From DATBGO01 sp036558005 (GTDB taxonomy: Bacteria > Actinomycetota > Actinomycetes > Streptosporangiales > Streptosporangiaceae), in assembly GCA_036558005.1 (NCBI GenBank), contig DATBGO010000250.1, positions 11,886-75,885 on the forward strand: a stretch of 64,000 bases of DNA, in the 5' to 3' direction. How positions within the stretch are numbered: the stretch's first letter is position 1; each line of letters starts with the position of its first letter. Shown here one piece after another: positions 47,104-57,000 of the stretch. The notes beneath the pieces are model-generated. The model did not search any database and was not told where the DNA came from. It saw only the letters and a program-made list of their open reading frames with translations. The translations under genes and the position numbers were made by a program.

Positions 47104-48252
47104 CTACGGGCGGCGCAGGAAATGCCCGCCGCGATGCGGGCCCAGCCGGATCCTGATCCGGTCGCTGATCCGGCCCGCCGACAGGTCGGCCGCGAGCTTG
47201 CAGGCCGCCTGCACGGCCCGGGCCGTCGCCGCGCCGTGCGCGATCACCACGGTGCCGTCGAGCCCGAGCAGGGCGGCCCCGCCGTAGCTCTCCACGTCCA
47301 GCCGCTGGGCCAGCTCGCGCAGGCCGCGGCGCTGCAGCAGGGCGCCCATCCGGGCCAGCGCCGACCCGCGCAGCGCGTCGGCCAGCTGGCCGGCCGCGAA
47401 CCCGGCGGCGCCTTCGAGCGTCTTCAGCGCCACGTTCCCGGTAAACCCGTCGGTGACGATGACGTCGGCCTTCCCGGTCAGTAGCTCGTTGCCCTCGAGG
47501 TTGCCGATGAAGCTGACCGGCAGGGCGCCGTGCTGCGGCTCGGCCTCGAGCAGCTCATGCGCCCGGCGGGTCAGCTTGTTGCCCTTGCCCGGCTCGGCCC
47601 CGATGGTCAGCAGGCCGACCCGCGGCTCGCCGATGCCGTAGGCGACCTGCACATAGGCGACGCCGAGCTGGGCGAACTGGACCAGCATCTCCGGCTTGGG
47701 GTCGGCGATCGCGCCGGCATCCAGCAGCAGGGTCGGCTGCGGCCTGGTGGGCAGCATCACCGCGAGCGCGGGCCTGGCGACGCCTGGCAGCGGGCGCATC
47801 CGCAGCCGGGCGGTGGCCACGATCCCGCCGGTGGAGCCGGCCGAGACCATCGCCGAGGCCTGGCCGCGCCGGACCAGCTGGCAGGCGACCGCGATGCTGG
47901 TGCGCGGCCTGCGCCAGCTGGCCAGCGCGCCTTCGTCCATGCCGAGCGAGTCCTCAGCCGGGACGACCGGGATCTCGCCGGCCGCGTGGTGCCCGGCCAG
48001 CAGCGGCCGCAACTGGCCAGGGCGCCCGGTGAGCAGGATCCGCAGCCGGCCGGACCGGACCGCGGCGACCGCGCCGGCCACGATCTCGGCCGGCCCGTGA
48101 TCACCGCCCATTCCGTCCAGGGCGATCGTGGGCGGCCGGGAACGCGCGGCGGCGCCGTCAGCGGCCGCCTCGGCAGCGGCCTGCCGCCCGGTGTCAGGGC
48201 CCGGCTCCGCCGGAGCGGCCGCCGGGGACGGTGGCCGCATGACGTCCCGCAT
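47104..48252 (-). CDS. plsX: Phosphate acyltransferase PlsX
   Basis: A 382-residue enzyme making acyl-phosphate from acyl-ACP for phospholipid synthesis. Typical runs: IALDGMGGDHGPAEIVAGAV, EDSLGMDEGALASWRRPRTS, AMVSAGSTGGIVATARLRM, ADVIVTDGFTGNVALKTLEG and the end of the Rossmann-like fold. ATG 48252 is tentative; 48240 or a more upstream start would alter only a disordered Pro/Ala-rich lead of about 40 residues. Unlike many bacteria, no rpmF (L32), DUF177 or fabH gene is adjacent. Confidence 0.88.
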   Translation of the reverse strand: MRDVMRPPSPAAAPAEPGPDTGRQAAAEAAADGAAARSRPPTIALDGMGGDHGPAEIVAGAVAAVRSGRLRILLTGRPGQLRPLLAGHHAAGEIPVVPAEDSLGMDEGALASWRRPRTSIAVACQLVRRGQASAMVSAGSTGGIVATARLRMRPLPGVARPALAVMLPTRPQPTLLLDAGAIADPKPEMLVQFAQLGVAYVQVAYGIGEPRVGLLTIGAEPGKGNKLTRRAHELLEAEPQHGALPVSFIGNLEGNELLTGKADVIVTDGFTGNVALKTLEGAAGFAAGQLADALRGSALARMGALLQRRGLRELAQRLDVESYGGAALLGLDGTVVIAHGAATARAVQAACKLAADLSAGRISDRIRIRLGPHRGGHFLRRP

Positions 48253-48701
48253 GCGGCCAAGCTTCTCACTGCCCGGCCGGGCCGATGCCACCGGCACGGC
48301 CAGCAGGTGTCGCAGGGCAGCGCGCGGGGTACACCGCCGCTACGCGCACTGGTGGCCTTCTGATGCTTCTGCCCGCCGGCGCAGACCCGGAATCCCCGGG
48401 CAGGGGCGGCCCGCTGGGTGGCGGCCAGGCCGGCGATGTCAGCAGGTAGAAGTACCGGGACACTACGGGCAGACGTCATCGGGGGTGCATATGGGGCAGC
48501 TGTCAGCGACCGCAGGGAACCCTGGGCCTTCCTTGATTGTTTCCTAAGCGTGACCACTTTGTATGGCTAGTCACCTGCGCGGACGCCGCTCACTGCGTCT
48601 GAATGGGTGACTGGTTCTGGCGCTGCGCATCCTGCCGCCAGCTGACGGCACTCGTGCGCCCGGCAACCCCGCACCGGGCGGCGACCGACGGAGGGAGATG
48701 C
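48253..48701. other. Divergent gene-free region between plsX and the radical SAM gene
   Basis: About 450 bp with no supported gene; in particular no ribosomal protein L32 or DUF177 frame is present. Around 48530-48575 it is AT-richer and holds GTGAC (48550-48554) and GTCAC (48570-48574) as inverted arms, a weak candidate operator for the radical SAM gene. Confidence 0.45.
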
Positions 48702-50081
48702 GTGACAGGTTACGAACAGATCGCGGCAGTCGTCCCCACGACGACGGGCCGGCGCTTTCGCGCATTCACGGCAAAGCACCTCGACGCGCTTGCCGAACGG
48801 GCAGGCCTGGATACCGCTGACCGGCTGGCCGTCCGGGCGGTTGCCACCGTCCTTCCGTTCCGGACCAACTCCTACGTGATCGATCGCCTGATCGACTGGG
48901 ACGCGGCCCCTGACGATCCGATCTACCGGCTGGTGTTCCCGCAGCCCGACATGCTGCCCGAGGCCGACGTGCGGACCCTGGCGGGCCTGCTGAGCCAGGG
49001 CGCGGCCGACGACCAGGTCCGCGCCGTCGCGCATTCGGTGCGGATGCGGCTGAACCCGCACCCGGCCGGCCAGCTCGCGCTGAACGTCCCGGAACTGGCC
49101 GACGAGCCGGTACCTGGCCTGCAGCACAAATACCCGGAAACCGTGCTGTTGTTCCCGAAACAGGGACAGACGTGCCATGCCTACTGCACCTACTGCTTCC
49201 GGTGGGCGCAGTTCGTCGACGAGCCCGACATGAAGATGGCCACCGACGACATGGACCGGGTGACCGCCTACCTGCGCAGCCACCCGGAGGTGACCAGCGT
49301 CCTGATCACCGGCGGCGACCCGATGATCATGGGTGCCAACGTGCTGCGCCGGTACATCGAGCCGCTGCTCGACCCGAGCCTGGACCACATCGAGTCGATC
49401 AGGATCGGCAGCAAGTCCCTGGCCTACTGGCCGCAGCGCTTCGTCACCGACCCGGACGCGGACGACACCCTGCGGCTGTTCGAGGAAGTCGCCGAGTCCG
49501 GCCGGGTACTGGCGTTCATGGCGCATTTCTCCCACCCGCGCGAGCTGGAGCCGCCGATGGTGATGGAGGCAGTACGCCGGATCAGGTCGGCCGGCGGGGT
49601 GATCCGCACCCAGGCCCCGCTGATCAGGTCCATCAATGACGGCCCGGCGACCTGGGCGGGCATGTGGCGGGCCCAGACCCGGATGGGCATGGTGCCGTAC
49701 TACATGTTCGTTGAGCGCGACACCGGCCCGCAGGGCTACTTCGCGGTGCCGCTAGCCCGGGGATATGAGATCTTCCGCGACGCCTACCGGAGCGTCTCCG
49801 GGCTGTGCCGGACCGTTCGCGGGCCGTCGATGTCGGCCACTCCGGGCAAGCTGTGCGTCGACGGCATCGTAGAGCTGGCCGGCGAGAAGGTGTTCGCGCT
49901 GCACATGATCCAGGCGCGCGAGCCTGCCCTGGTGGGCAAGCCGTTCTTCGCCAGGTTCGACCCGAACGCGATCTGGCTGTCAGACCTGCAGCCCGCGTTC
50001 AGCGCGCGGTTCCCGTTCGAGCCCGACGCGGAGGAACTGCCCGGCCTGTGGGCGCCGGCGGTCTTCGAGCCGGCCAGCTGA
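48702..50081 (+). CDS. KamA-family radical SAM protein
   Basis: A 459-residue enzyme of the lysine 2,3-aminomutase family. The radical SAM cluster CxxxCxxC is at Cys158, Cys162 and Cys165 (CHAYCTYCFRW). VLITGGDPMIM, IRIGSKSLAYWPQRF and SHPRELEPPMVMEAV are barrel motifs of this group. The C-terminal TPGKLCVDG may supply the PLP Lys, but the canonical GGGK loop of true lysine 2,3-aminomutase is absent, so the substrate may differ. GTG 48702 has GGAGGG just upstream. The enzyme would shift an amino group or perform another PLP-assisted radical reaction. No EF-P or beta-lysine operon partner is near. Confidence 0.85.
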   Translation: MTGYEQIAAVVPTTTGRRFRAFTAKHLDALAERAGLDTADRLAVRAVATVLPFRTNSYVIDRLIDWDAAPDDPIYRLVFPQPDMLPEADVRTLAGLLSQGAADDQVRAVAHSVRMRLNPHPAGQLALNVPELADEPVPGLQHKYPETVLLFPKQGQTCHAYCTYCFRWAQFVDEPDMKMATDDMDRVTAYLRSHPEVTSVLITGGDPMIMGANVLRRYIEPLLDPSLDHIESIRIGSKSLAYWPQRFVTDPDADDTLRLFEEVAESGRVLAFMAHFSHPRELEPPMVMEAVRRIRSAGGVIRTQAPLIRSINDGPATWAGMWRAQTRMGMVPYYMFVERDTGPQGYFAVPLARGYEIFRDAYRSVSGLCRTVRGPSMSATPGKLCVDGIVELAGEKVFALHMIQAREPALVGKPFFARFDPNAIWLSDLQPAFSARFPFEPDAEELPGLWAPAVFEPAS

Positions 50082-50093
50082 CCGGCTAGCCGG
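50082..50093. terminator. Palindrome at the end of the efflux transporter gene
   Basis: CCGGCTAGCCGG is an exact 12-bp palindrome placed right after the TGA of the radical SAM gene and containing the TAG of the convergent transporter gene. Too short to be a strong terminator, but it follows the pattern of other convergent ends here. Confidence 0.3.
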
Positions 50094-51858
50094 GATCGGC
50101 GTGGCCGGGACCGGCGGGCGGCGCGGTGCTGCTCGGCACCGTGAGCTGCCCGTCTGGCCCGGCCACGGGCTGGCCGTTGCCCGCGATGGCGGAACCGCCC
50201 GCGGCACCTGAGCCGGCCGGCGTGGCAGCCTCGCCGGTCTCGCCGGCCGGCGCCGGGACGGCCGCCGCGGCCCGCGCGGCCGCGGCCCTGCGCTGGATCA
50301 GCAGGCAGCTGGCCGCGCCGATGACCAGGATCGCCAGCGGCATGACGATCGTGCCGCGCATCGCCTGGACGTAGCCGTTGGCCGCGATCGCGTGCGCGAT
50401 CCGCCCGACCTGCGCGGCGAGGCTGGCGGGCACCCCGGACACCCGGGTGCTGCCGCCGCCGGTACCCGCGCCGAGCCCGGCGCCGTTGCGGGCCGCGGCC
50501 TGGAACGAGGAGATGATGTGCTGCCGCACCGGTGCGGGGAGGCCGGCCGTCCGGGTGGTGGCCTGCCCGGTGAACGCGGAGCTGAGCTGGCTCTGCAGCA
50601 GCGCGCCCACCGCGGCCACGCCGATCACCGACCCGACCTGCCTGGTGGTGTTCAGCACGCCGGAGGCGGCCCCGGCCAGCTGGTACTGGACGTCGCGCAT
50701 GGCGATCGTGGTCATCGGCGCGAAGGTGCAGCCGATCCCGACGCCGGCCACCGCCAGGGCTGGCAGGAAGTCATACCAGGCCGAGGTGGGGGTGGCGATC
50801 GCCGCCATCGTGCCCATCCCGATGGCGAACAGGAGCAGCCCGGTGAGCAGGATGAACTTGCCGCCGATCCGGTCAGACAGCCGCCCGGCGGCCGGCGCGA
50901 TGAACATCGAGACCAGGGAGGCGGGCGCCATCGCCAGGCCCGCCTTGAGGGCCGAGAAGCCCAGCACCGACTGCAGGTAGATGGTGAACGGCAGGAAGAT
51001 GCCCATCATGCCGATGGCGACGGTCGCGGACACCCAGTTCATCAGCGCGAAGTTGCGGCTGCGGAACAGGCTGAACGGGATCAGCGGCTCGCCGCCCTGC
51101 CTGGCCCGCTGGACCAGCAGGAAGACGGCGAGCAGCAGCACGCCGGCGCCGAGCACCAGCGGGATGCTCACGAACGAGGTGATCGTCGACCAGTCGTAGC
51201 GCTGGCCCTCCACCAGGCCGTAGCAGATGGCCAGCAGGGCCACGCTGGCCAGCAGCACGCCAGGTATGTCCATCCGGTGCCGGCGCCCGGTGCGCAGGTC
51301 CGGGATCAGGATCAGGGCCAGCACGATGACCGCGACCCCGATCGGCAGGTTGACGAAGAAGATGTACCGCCAGTCAAAGGCGGTGACCAGCAGGCCGCCG
51401 AGGGTCGGGCCGGCGATGGTGGCCACCCCGGCCACCGCGCCCCAGATACCGAACGCGGCGCCGCGCCGTTCAGGCGGGAAGACCATCGTCAGCATCGCCA
51501 GTGTCTGCGGCATCAGCAGCGCCGCGCCCAGGCCCTGCACCGAGCGGAAGGCGATCAGGGCGGCCGCGTTCGGCGACAGCCCGCAGGCGGCCGACGCCGC
51601 GGTGAATACCACGATCCCGGCGATGAACATGGTCCGCTGGCCCCACAGGTCGCCCAGCCGCCCGGCCGTGATCAGCAAGACCGCCAGCACCAGTGCGTAG
51701 GCGTTGATCACCCAGAGGATGTCGTCCAGCGAGGCATGCAGCCTGTTGAGCATGTCCGGGATGGCGATGTTGACGATGGTCAGGTCCAGCAGGGTCATGA
51801 AGAACCCGAGTGAGACCACGACCAGCACGACCCACGGGTTCCCGCGGTACCTACGCAC
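50086..51858 (-). CDS. DHA2-family (EmrB/QacA) multidrug efflux transporter
   Basis: A 590-residue major facilitator with 14 membrane helices. Helix 1 has MTLLDLTIVNIAIPDM, the motif D1 region; helix 2-3 holds GRLGDLWGQRTMF (motif A); helix 5 has GAVAGVATIAGPTLGGLLV (motif C, antiporter signature). Residues 530-590 are a long Ala/Gly/Pro tail. GTG 51858 follows GGAGGA. Proton-driven export of antibiotics, dyes or signalling compounds is likely. An inverted repeat 100 bp upstream suggests control by a MarR- or TetR-like repressor encoded elsewhere. Confidence 0.92.
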   Translation of the reverse strand: MRRYRGNPWVVLVVVSLGFFMTLLDLTIVNIAIPDMLNRLHASLDDILWVINAYALVLAVLLITAGRLGDLWGQRTMFIAGIVVFTAASAACGLSPNAAALIAFRSVQGLGAALLMPQTLAMLTMVFPPERRGAAFGIWGAVAGVATIAGPTLGGLLVTAFDWRYIFFVNLPIGVAVIVLALILIPDLRTGRRHRMDIPGVLLASVALLAICYGLVEGQRYDWSTITSFVSIPLVLGAGVLLLAVFLLVQRARQGGEPLIPFSLFRSRNFALMNWVSATVAIGMMGIFLPFTIYLQSVLGFSALKAGLAMAPASLVSMFIAPAAGRLSDRIGGKFILLTGLLLFAIGMGTMAAIATPTSAWYDFLPALAVAGVGIGCTFAPMTTIAMRDVQYQLAGAASGVLNTTRQVGSVIGVAAVGALLQSQLSSAFTGQATTRTAGLPAPVRQHIISSFQAAARNGAGLGAGTGGGSTRVSGVPASLAAQVGRIAHAIAANGYVQAMRGTIVMPLAILVIGAASCLLIQRRAAAARAAAAVPAPAGETGEAATPAGSGAAGGSAIAGNGQPVAGPDGQLTVPSSTAPPAGPGHADPG

Positions 51859-51958
51859 GGTTCCTCCTCAGCAGGCCGGCCAGAACTGGGTTGCGGTCCA
51901 GTCCGGTCGATCAGCGCGGGCCTGCGATAAAAGTCTGCGCCAACCCTATCCCGGCCCG

Positions 51959-51974
51959 TCAAGACATATCTTGA
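51959..51974. promoter_or_regulatory. TCAAGA-N4-TCTTGA inverted repeat upstream of the efflux gene
   Basis: Perfect 6-bp arms around CATA (51959-51974), about 100 bp upstream of the transporter start and 150 bp before the divergent SDR start. The ATCTTGA-like half resembles MarR/PadR-type operators. No regulator gene adjoins it. Confidence 0.5.
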
Positions 51975-52047
51975 GTTTCCCGGGTGCATACGCCGGCCGA
52001 TACTGGCGATGCTAAGCCCTGGCCACGACAAAATGGCAGCCCGGCGG

Positions 52048-52081
52048 CCGGGCTGGCCGGCCGGGCTGGCCGGCCGGGCCC
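52048..52081. repeat. 13-bp tandem repeat CCGGGCTGGCCGG
   Basis: Two exact copies plus a partial third of CCGGGCTGGCCGG, in the 5' leader of the SDR gene. Simple GC-rich tandem duplication; a role is not evident. Confidence 0.5.
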
Positions 52082-52124
52082 GCCCGTCGGGGCCGACCGG
52101 CTCCCGGGCAGTTATGCTCCCGCC

Positions 52125-52895
52125 ATGGAACTCAATGGTGTCGCGGCGATCGTGTCCGGCGGGGCGAGCGGGCTTGGCGAGGCGACCGCTCGCGGGCTGG
52201 CGGCGGCCGGCTGCCGGGTCGTGGTCGCCGATCTCAGCGAAGAGCAGGGCAAGGCGGTAGCCAGCGCGATCGGCGGCGACTTCGTCAGGACCGACGTCTC
52301 CGACGAGCAGTCGGTGCAGGCGGCGGTGGCCGCCGCCGCGGCCGGGCCGCCGCTGCGGGTCGCGGTGAGCTGCGCGGGCATCGGCTGGGCGGCCCGCACG
52401 GTCGGCCGCGACGGGACCCCGCATGACCTGGCCGCCTACCGCAAGGTCATCGACGTCAACCTGATCGGCACCTTCAACGTGATGCGGATCGCCGCCGCCG
52501 CGATCGCCCGGACCGAGCCGGCCGACGCCGACGGGCAGCGCGGCGTGATCGTCAACACCGCGTCCATCGCCGGCATCGAGGGGCAGACCGGCCAGGTGGC
52601 GTACTCCGCCTCCAAGGGCGGGATCATCGGCATGACGGTGCCCGCCGCCAGGGACCTGGCCGCGATCGGCGTGCGGGTCAACACGATCTGCCCGGGCATC
52701 ATCGACACCCCCATCTACGGCACCGGCCCGGCCAGCGAGGAATTCAAGGCCAAGCTGGCCGCCCCGGTGGTGTTCCCCCGGCGGATGGGCACGGCCGCCG
52801 AATTCGCCCGCCTGGTCCGGGCGCTGGCCGAGAACGACTACATGAACGCCGAGGTAATCCGCTTCGACGGCGGCATCCGCTTCCAGCCCAAGTAG
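52125..52895 (+). CDS. Short-chain dehydrogenase (3-hydroxyacyl-CoA dehydrogenase-like)
   Basis: A 256-residue classical SDR. The NAD-binding GGASGLGEATARGLA is near residue 13, followed by VVVADLSEEQG with the acidic residue preferring NAD, SCAGIGWA, the catalytic Ser in VNTASIAGIEG, and YSASKGG with the Tyr-x3-Lys pair. The C-terminal insertion (FPRRMGTAAEFARLVRAL) resembles HSD17B10-type 3-hydroxyacyl-CoA dehydrogenases. ATG 52125 is chosen as the first start giving the normal N-terminus. It is followed 48 bp later by an enoyl-CoA hydratase, so a fatty acid or CoA-thioester degradation role is likely. Confidence 0.85.
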   Translation: MELNGVAAIVSGGASGLGEATARGLAAAGCRVVVADLSEEQGKAVASAIGGDFVRTDVSDEQSVQAAVAAAAAGPPLRVAVSCAGIGWAARTVGRDGTPHDLAAYRKVIDVNLIGTFNVMRIAAAAIARTEPADADGQRGVIVNTASIAGIEGQTGQVAYSASKGGIIGMTVPAARDLAAIGVRVNTICPGIIDTPIYGTGPASEEFKAKLAAPVVFPRRMGTAAEFARLVRALAENDYMNAEVIRFDGGIRFQPK

Positions 52896-52943
52896 CACCG
52901 GGCCTGGGCACGGCGGCCGGCCGGCTGACCGAGAGGGGCTGAG

Positions 52944-53708
52944 ATGGCCGACGCGGTGGTCACCGAGGTAACCGACGGGACCGCGATCATCACGATCAAC
53001 CGCCCGCAGGCGCGCAACGCGGTCAACGGCGAGGTGGCCAGGGGCATCGCGGCCGCCGCCGAGGAGTTCGACGCCCGGCCCGACGTCCGGGTCCTGGTGC
53101 TCACCGGGGCAGGCGGCACGTTCTGCGCCGGAATGGACCTGAAGGGCTTCCTGGCCGGGGACGCGCCGGTGGTCGAGGGCCGCGGGTTCGCCGGCATCAC
53201 CGAGCGGTTCCCGGTCAAGCCGGTCATCGCCGCGGTCGAGGGCTACGCGCTGGCCGGCGGCTTCGAGATCGTGCTGGCCTGCGACCTGGTGGTGGCCGCG
53301 GAGACGGCCAGGTTCGGGCTGCCGGAGGTCCGGCGCGGGCTGGTGGCAGGCGCGGGCGGGCTGCTCAGGCTCGCGCACCGGATCCCCTACCACCTGGCCA
53401 TGGAGATCGCGCTGACCGGCGAGCACGTCCCGGCCGCCAGGATGGCCGAGGCTGGCCTGGTCAACCGGCTGGTCCCGGCCGGCGAGGCGGTCAGCGCGGC
53501 CAGGGAGCTGGCCGGGCTGGTGGCCAGGGCCGCGCCGCTCGCGCTGGCGGCCAGCAAGCGGATCATCATCGAGTCGGCGGACTGGGACAGCGGTGAGGCG
53601 TTCGCCCGGCAGGGCGAGATCGTCAGCCCGGTGTTCGCGTCCGCGGACGCCATCGAGGGCGCGGTCGCGTTCGCCGAGAAGCGCGCCCCGGCGTGGCGGG
53701 GCGAGTAG
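52944..53708 (+). CDS. Enoyl-CoA hydratase/isomerase (crotonase family)
   Basis: A 254-residue crotonase. The oxyanion hole is made by GGTFCAGMDLKGF and VEGYALAGGFEIVLACDLVV; FGLPEVRRGLVAGAGGLLRL holds the position of the catalytic Glu. AAPLALAASKRIIIES and EGAVAFAEKRAP are family C-terminal segments. GAGAGGGG just upstream supports ATG 52944. With the SDR before it, it can act on enoyl-CoA intermediates of beta-oxidation or a related pathway; the chain length is unknown. Confidence 0.92.
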   Translation: MADAVVTEVTDGTAIITINRPQARNAVNGEVARGIAAAAEEFDARPDVRVLVLTGAGGTFCAGMDLKGFLAGDAPVVEGRGFAGITERFPVKPVIAAVEGYALAGGFEIVLACDLVVAAETARFGLPEVRRGLVAGAGGLLRLAHRIPYHLAMEIALTGEHVPAARMAEAGLVNRLVPAGEAVSAARELAGLVARAAPLALAASKRIIIESADWDSGEAFARQGEIVSPVFASADAIEGAVAFAEKRAPAWRGE

Positions 53709-54019
53709 CCGGCCGGCCCGCCGCCGCGTCGGGCGCTCACCTGGCTGCATCAGGTGTGCACTGTCAGTAGGCTAGTGCCGCCCGGCCCGGAACGCGGAAT
53801 GCCGGGTCACCGGCTCGCCTCGTCCGGGTTACCTGGCTGCCGCTGATCGCCGGCGCGGCAGTAGCCCGCGGCGCTCAGGCGCAGGGCGGCATGGCCGGAA
53901 GGCACGGCCCTGGGCCGGCCGCCGCGGCGGGAATGAGCCGCCACGGGTGACGCGCGCACCGCGTCAGGCTTCCTAGGCTGCCGGCAGGGGCCGACGTGGC
54001 GTGGCGCGAGGGAGATGAG
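53709..54019. other. Gene-free region before the wall-polymer glycosyltransferase
   Basis: About 310 bp; no gene found on either strand. An inverted pair GCACT (53758-53762) and AGTGC (53774-53778) brackets a TAGGCT hexamer. This is weak evidence for a promoter about 240 bp upstream of the next start. Confidence 0.4.
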
Positions 54020-57000
54020 ATGACGGCGAGGATCAGCGTTGTTGTCCCGTTTTACAACAACGAGGACCTGCTCGGTGACTGCCTGCAGTCGATCGCGAAT
54101 CAGACGTACGCCGATCTCGAAGTCATCATGGTGGATGACGGCTCGGTGGACGGCAGCACCGCCCTCGCGCAGGCGCAGGCACAGGCCGATCCGCGGTTCT
54201 CGCTGATCCGGGTGCCCAACGGCGGCCCTGGCTCGGCGCGCAACCACGGGATCGCCCGGGCCACCGGGGAGTTCCTGGCCTTCGTCGACGCCGACGACAT
54301 GCTGCCCAGCCACGCCTACTCCCGGATGCTGCACACGCTGGAGTCGTCGCAGTCAGATTTCGTCTCCGGCAATGTCGAGCGGATCGGCCCGGCCGGGATC
54401 ACCCAGTCGGGCCTGCATTCGCGCGCCATTAAAGGCCGCAGGATCGGAACGCACATCAGCCGGCTGCCCGAGCTGTTCTGGGACGTGTCGGTCTGGAACA
54501 AGCTCTTCCGCAAGTCGTTCTGGGACGCCGCGGGCATGTCCTTTCCCGAGGGGATGCTCTGGGAAGACCTCCAGGCCATGACCAAGGCGCACGTGCTGGC
54601 CAAGGCGGTCGACGTCATCCCGGACACGATCTACTACTGGCGCGAGCGCGGCAAGGGACAGCTGTCCATCACCCAGTCCCGCACCGACATCACCAACTTC
54701 AGGGACCGGATCACCGCGCTGACCGCGATCGACCAGTTCCTGTCCGGGCACTCCACCAGGCTGCTGCGCGAGCACCAGCGCAAGGCGCTGGTCAATGACC
54801 TCTGGCTGTATGTCGCCGACCTGGCCAGGACCAGCGACGACTATCAGGCCGAATTCCTCGAGCTGAGCCGCAGGTACCTGGCCAGGGTCGACCGCCGGGT
54901 CTTCGCCCGGCTGCCCTCGACGCACCGGCTCGCCTACTACCTGATCAGGACCGGGCAGCTGGACCGGCTGATCGAGTTCAACGCCTGGTATCAGGCGCAG
55001 CGGGTGAAGACCATCCCGGTGGTGCGCAGCTTCGGCAGGCTCCGCGCCGACCTGCCGTTCCGCAAGAACCGGACGATGCGGATCCCGGGCCGGGTCTACC
55101 GGCCTTACTGGCGCGAGCTGGACCCGTTCGTCCGGGTCGACGGCCTGAGCTGGGAGGGGGACAAGCTCGTGCTCAGCGGGGCCGCGTTCGTGCCGTCCAT
55201 CGACATCACCAAGCGCAGGCACACCTCGAAGATCGTCATCCTGCGCCCCGCGGGCCGGCGGCGGCTGCCCCCGATCGTGCTGGTCGCCAGGTCCGTGCAG
55301 CACCCCGAGGCGACCAGCTGGTCGGGCCAGAGCCGTTACTCCTACGACTGGGCCGGGTTCCGGGTCGCGATCAGCCCGCGCTGGTTCAGGATCGGCAGCC
55401 GCTGGCTGACCGGCGACTGGAACAGCCTGATCCTGGTCCGCGGCCGCGGCGTCTGGCGGCCGGCCCGGCTGCACACGCCGATGCGCGGGCACGCCGAACG
55501 GCCGGAGTTCCGCCAGGTCGCGCCGGGGATCAGGTTCGGCGCCCGGTGGGTCCGCCGGCAACTGCACATCCAGGTGGTCGACACCCCCGCGGTGCTGCAC
55601 GGCTGCCAGGAGTCCGGCGGCACGCTCACCATCGAGGCGGACGTGACCAGCACGGCCCAGCCCGGCCCGGCCGAGCTGGTGCTCACCTGGCCCAAGAACG
55701 CCTCCACCCAGACCTTCCCCGCCACCTCATCCCGGCTGGACGGCAAGACGCTGCGGGTGCGCGCCGAGGTGCCGGTGAGCGCGGTCCAGGCCGGGCCGCC
55801 GGCCGCCGACGCCCCGGCCGAGCTGGCCGCCGGCACCCAGCTGGAATGGGACCTGCGGGTGCAGGCCGACAGCCGGGGACCGGTGCGGGTGGCGTTCCCG
55901 CCGGGCGAGCGGGAGTTCCGGCACGTCATGGGTGCCAGGGAAGTAGGCGTTGAACGCAATATCTACGGCAACGCCGTCATCGTCAGCCGGACCGTGCAGC
56001 CGGTGATCGAAGAGCATCGGTGGAGCGAGGACGGCCGGCTCACGCTGGCCGGCAGCTTCCCCGCGGCGGTGCCCGGCCGCTACGAGGCGGTGCTGAGCCG
56101 GCGCAGCTCAACCGACCAGCACGTGCTCGCCTTCCGCCGGGACGGCGACCGGTTCACGATCGAGATCAGGGTGACGGCGATGTCGTCGTTCGGCAGCCTG
56201 CTCCCGCTCAGGGACGGCAACTGGGACATCCAGGTCTGCCGCGCCGATAGCGCCGCGGCCGACCTCAGCCAGCCGGCCGTGCCCCGCTACGACCACGGGC
56301 GGCTGTCGGAGATCGAGGAGCGCAAGCACGTATTCGGGCCCAAGAGCTACCAGTTCACCACCTCCGGGTATGACATCCCGATCCTGGTCGTCGGCGCGGC
56401 GCTGAAGCTCGCCGAGCAGGGCCGGGTGCAGCGCCGGATGCTGCGCGGGCTCTACTACCCGCTGCAGATGAAGCTGCCGCTCAGGGACGCGGTGATGTTC
56501 ATCAGCTGGAAGGGCAAGCAGTGCGGCGACAACCCGGGCGGGATCGCCAGCGAGCTGCGGCGGCGCGGCGATGACCGGGAGCACATCTGGGCGGTCTCTG
56601 ACTGGTCGGTCCCGGTGCCCGAGGGGGCCCGCGCGGTGCTGTCCCGCACCGAGGAGTACTACGAGGCGCTGGGCCGGTCCCGGTACGTGATCTCCAACGA
56701 CGACATGCCCGGCAACTACGTGAAGCGCGACGGCCAGGTCTACGTGCAGACCTGGCACGGCACGCCGCTCAAGCGGATCGGCTTCGACATCGAGCAGCCG
56801 CAGTTCATCAGCGGCACCAGTTATTTCGATCACCTGGCCAGGGACGTGGCCAAGTGGGACCTGCTGCTGTCACCCAACCCGTTCAGCACCCCGGTCATGC
56901 GCCGGGCGTTCCACTACGACGGCGAGATCTGCGAGTCCGGCTACCCGCGCAACGACGTGCTGCACAGCGCCGACGCGGCGGCGGTGGCCGGGCAGGTGCG

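Noticed and set aside
48253..48557. Possible ribosomal protein L32 or DUF177 gene upstream of plsX
   Set aside because: Frames here lack the L32 cysteine motifs and any DUF177 pattern.
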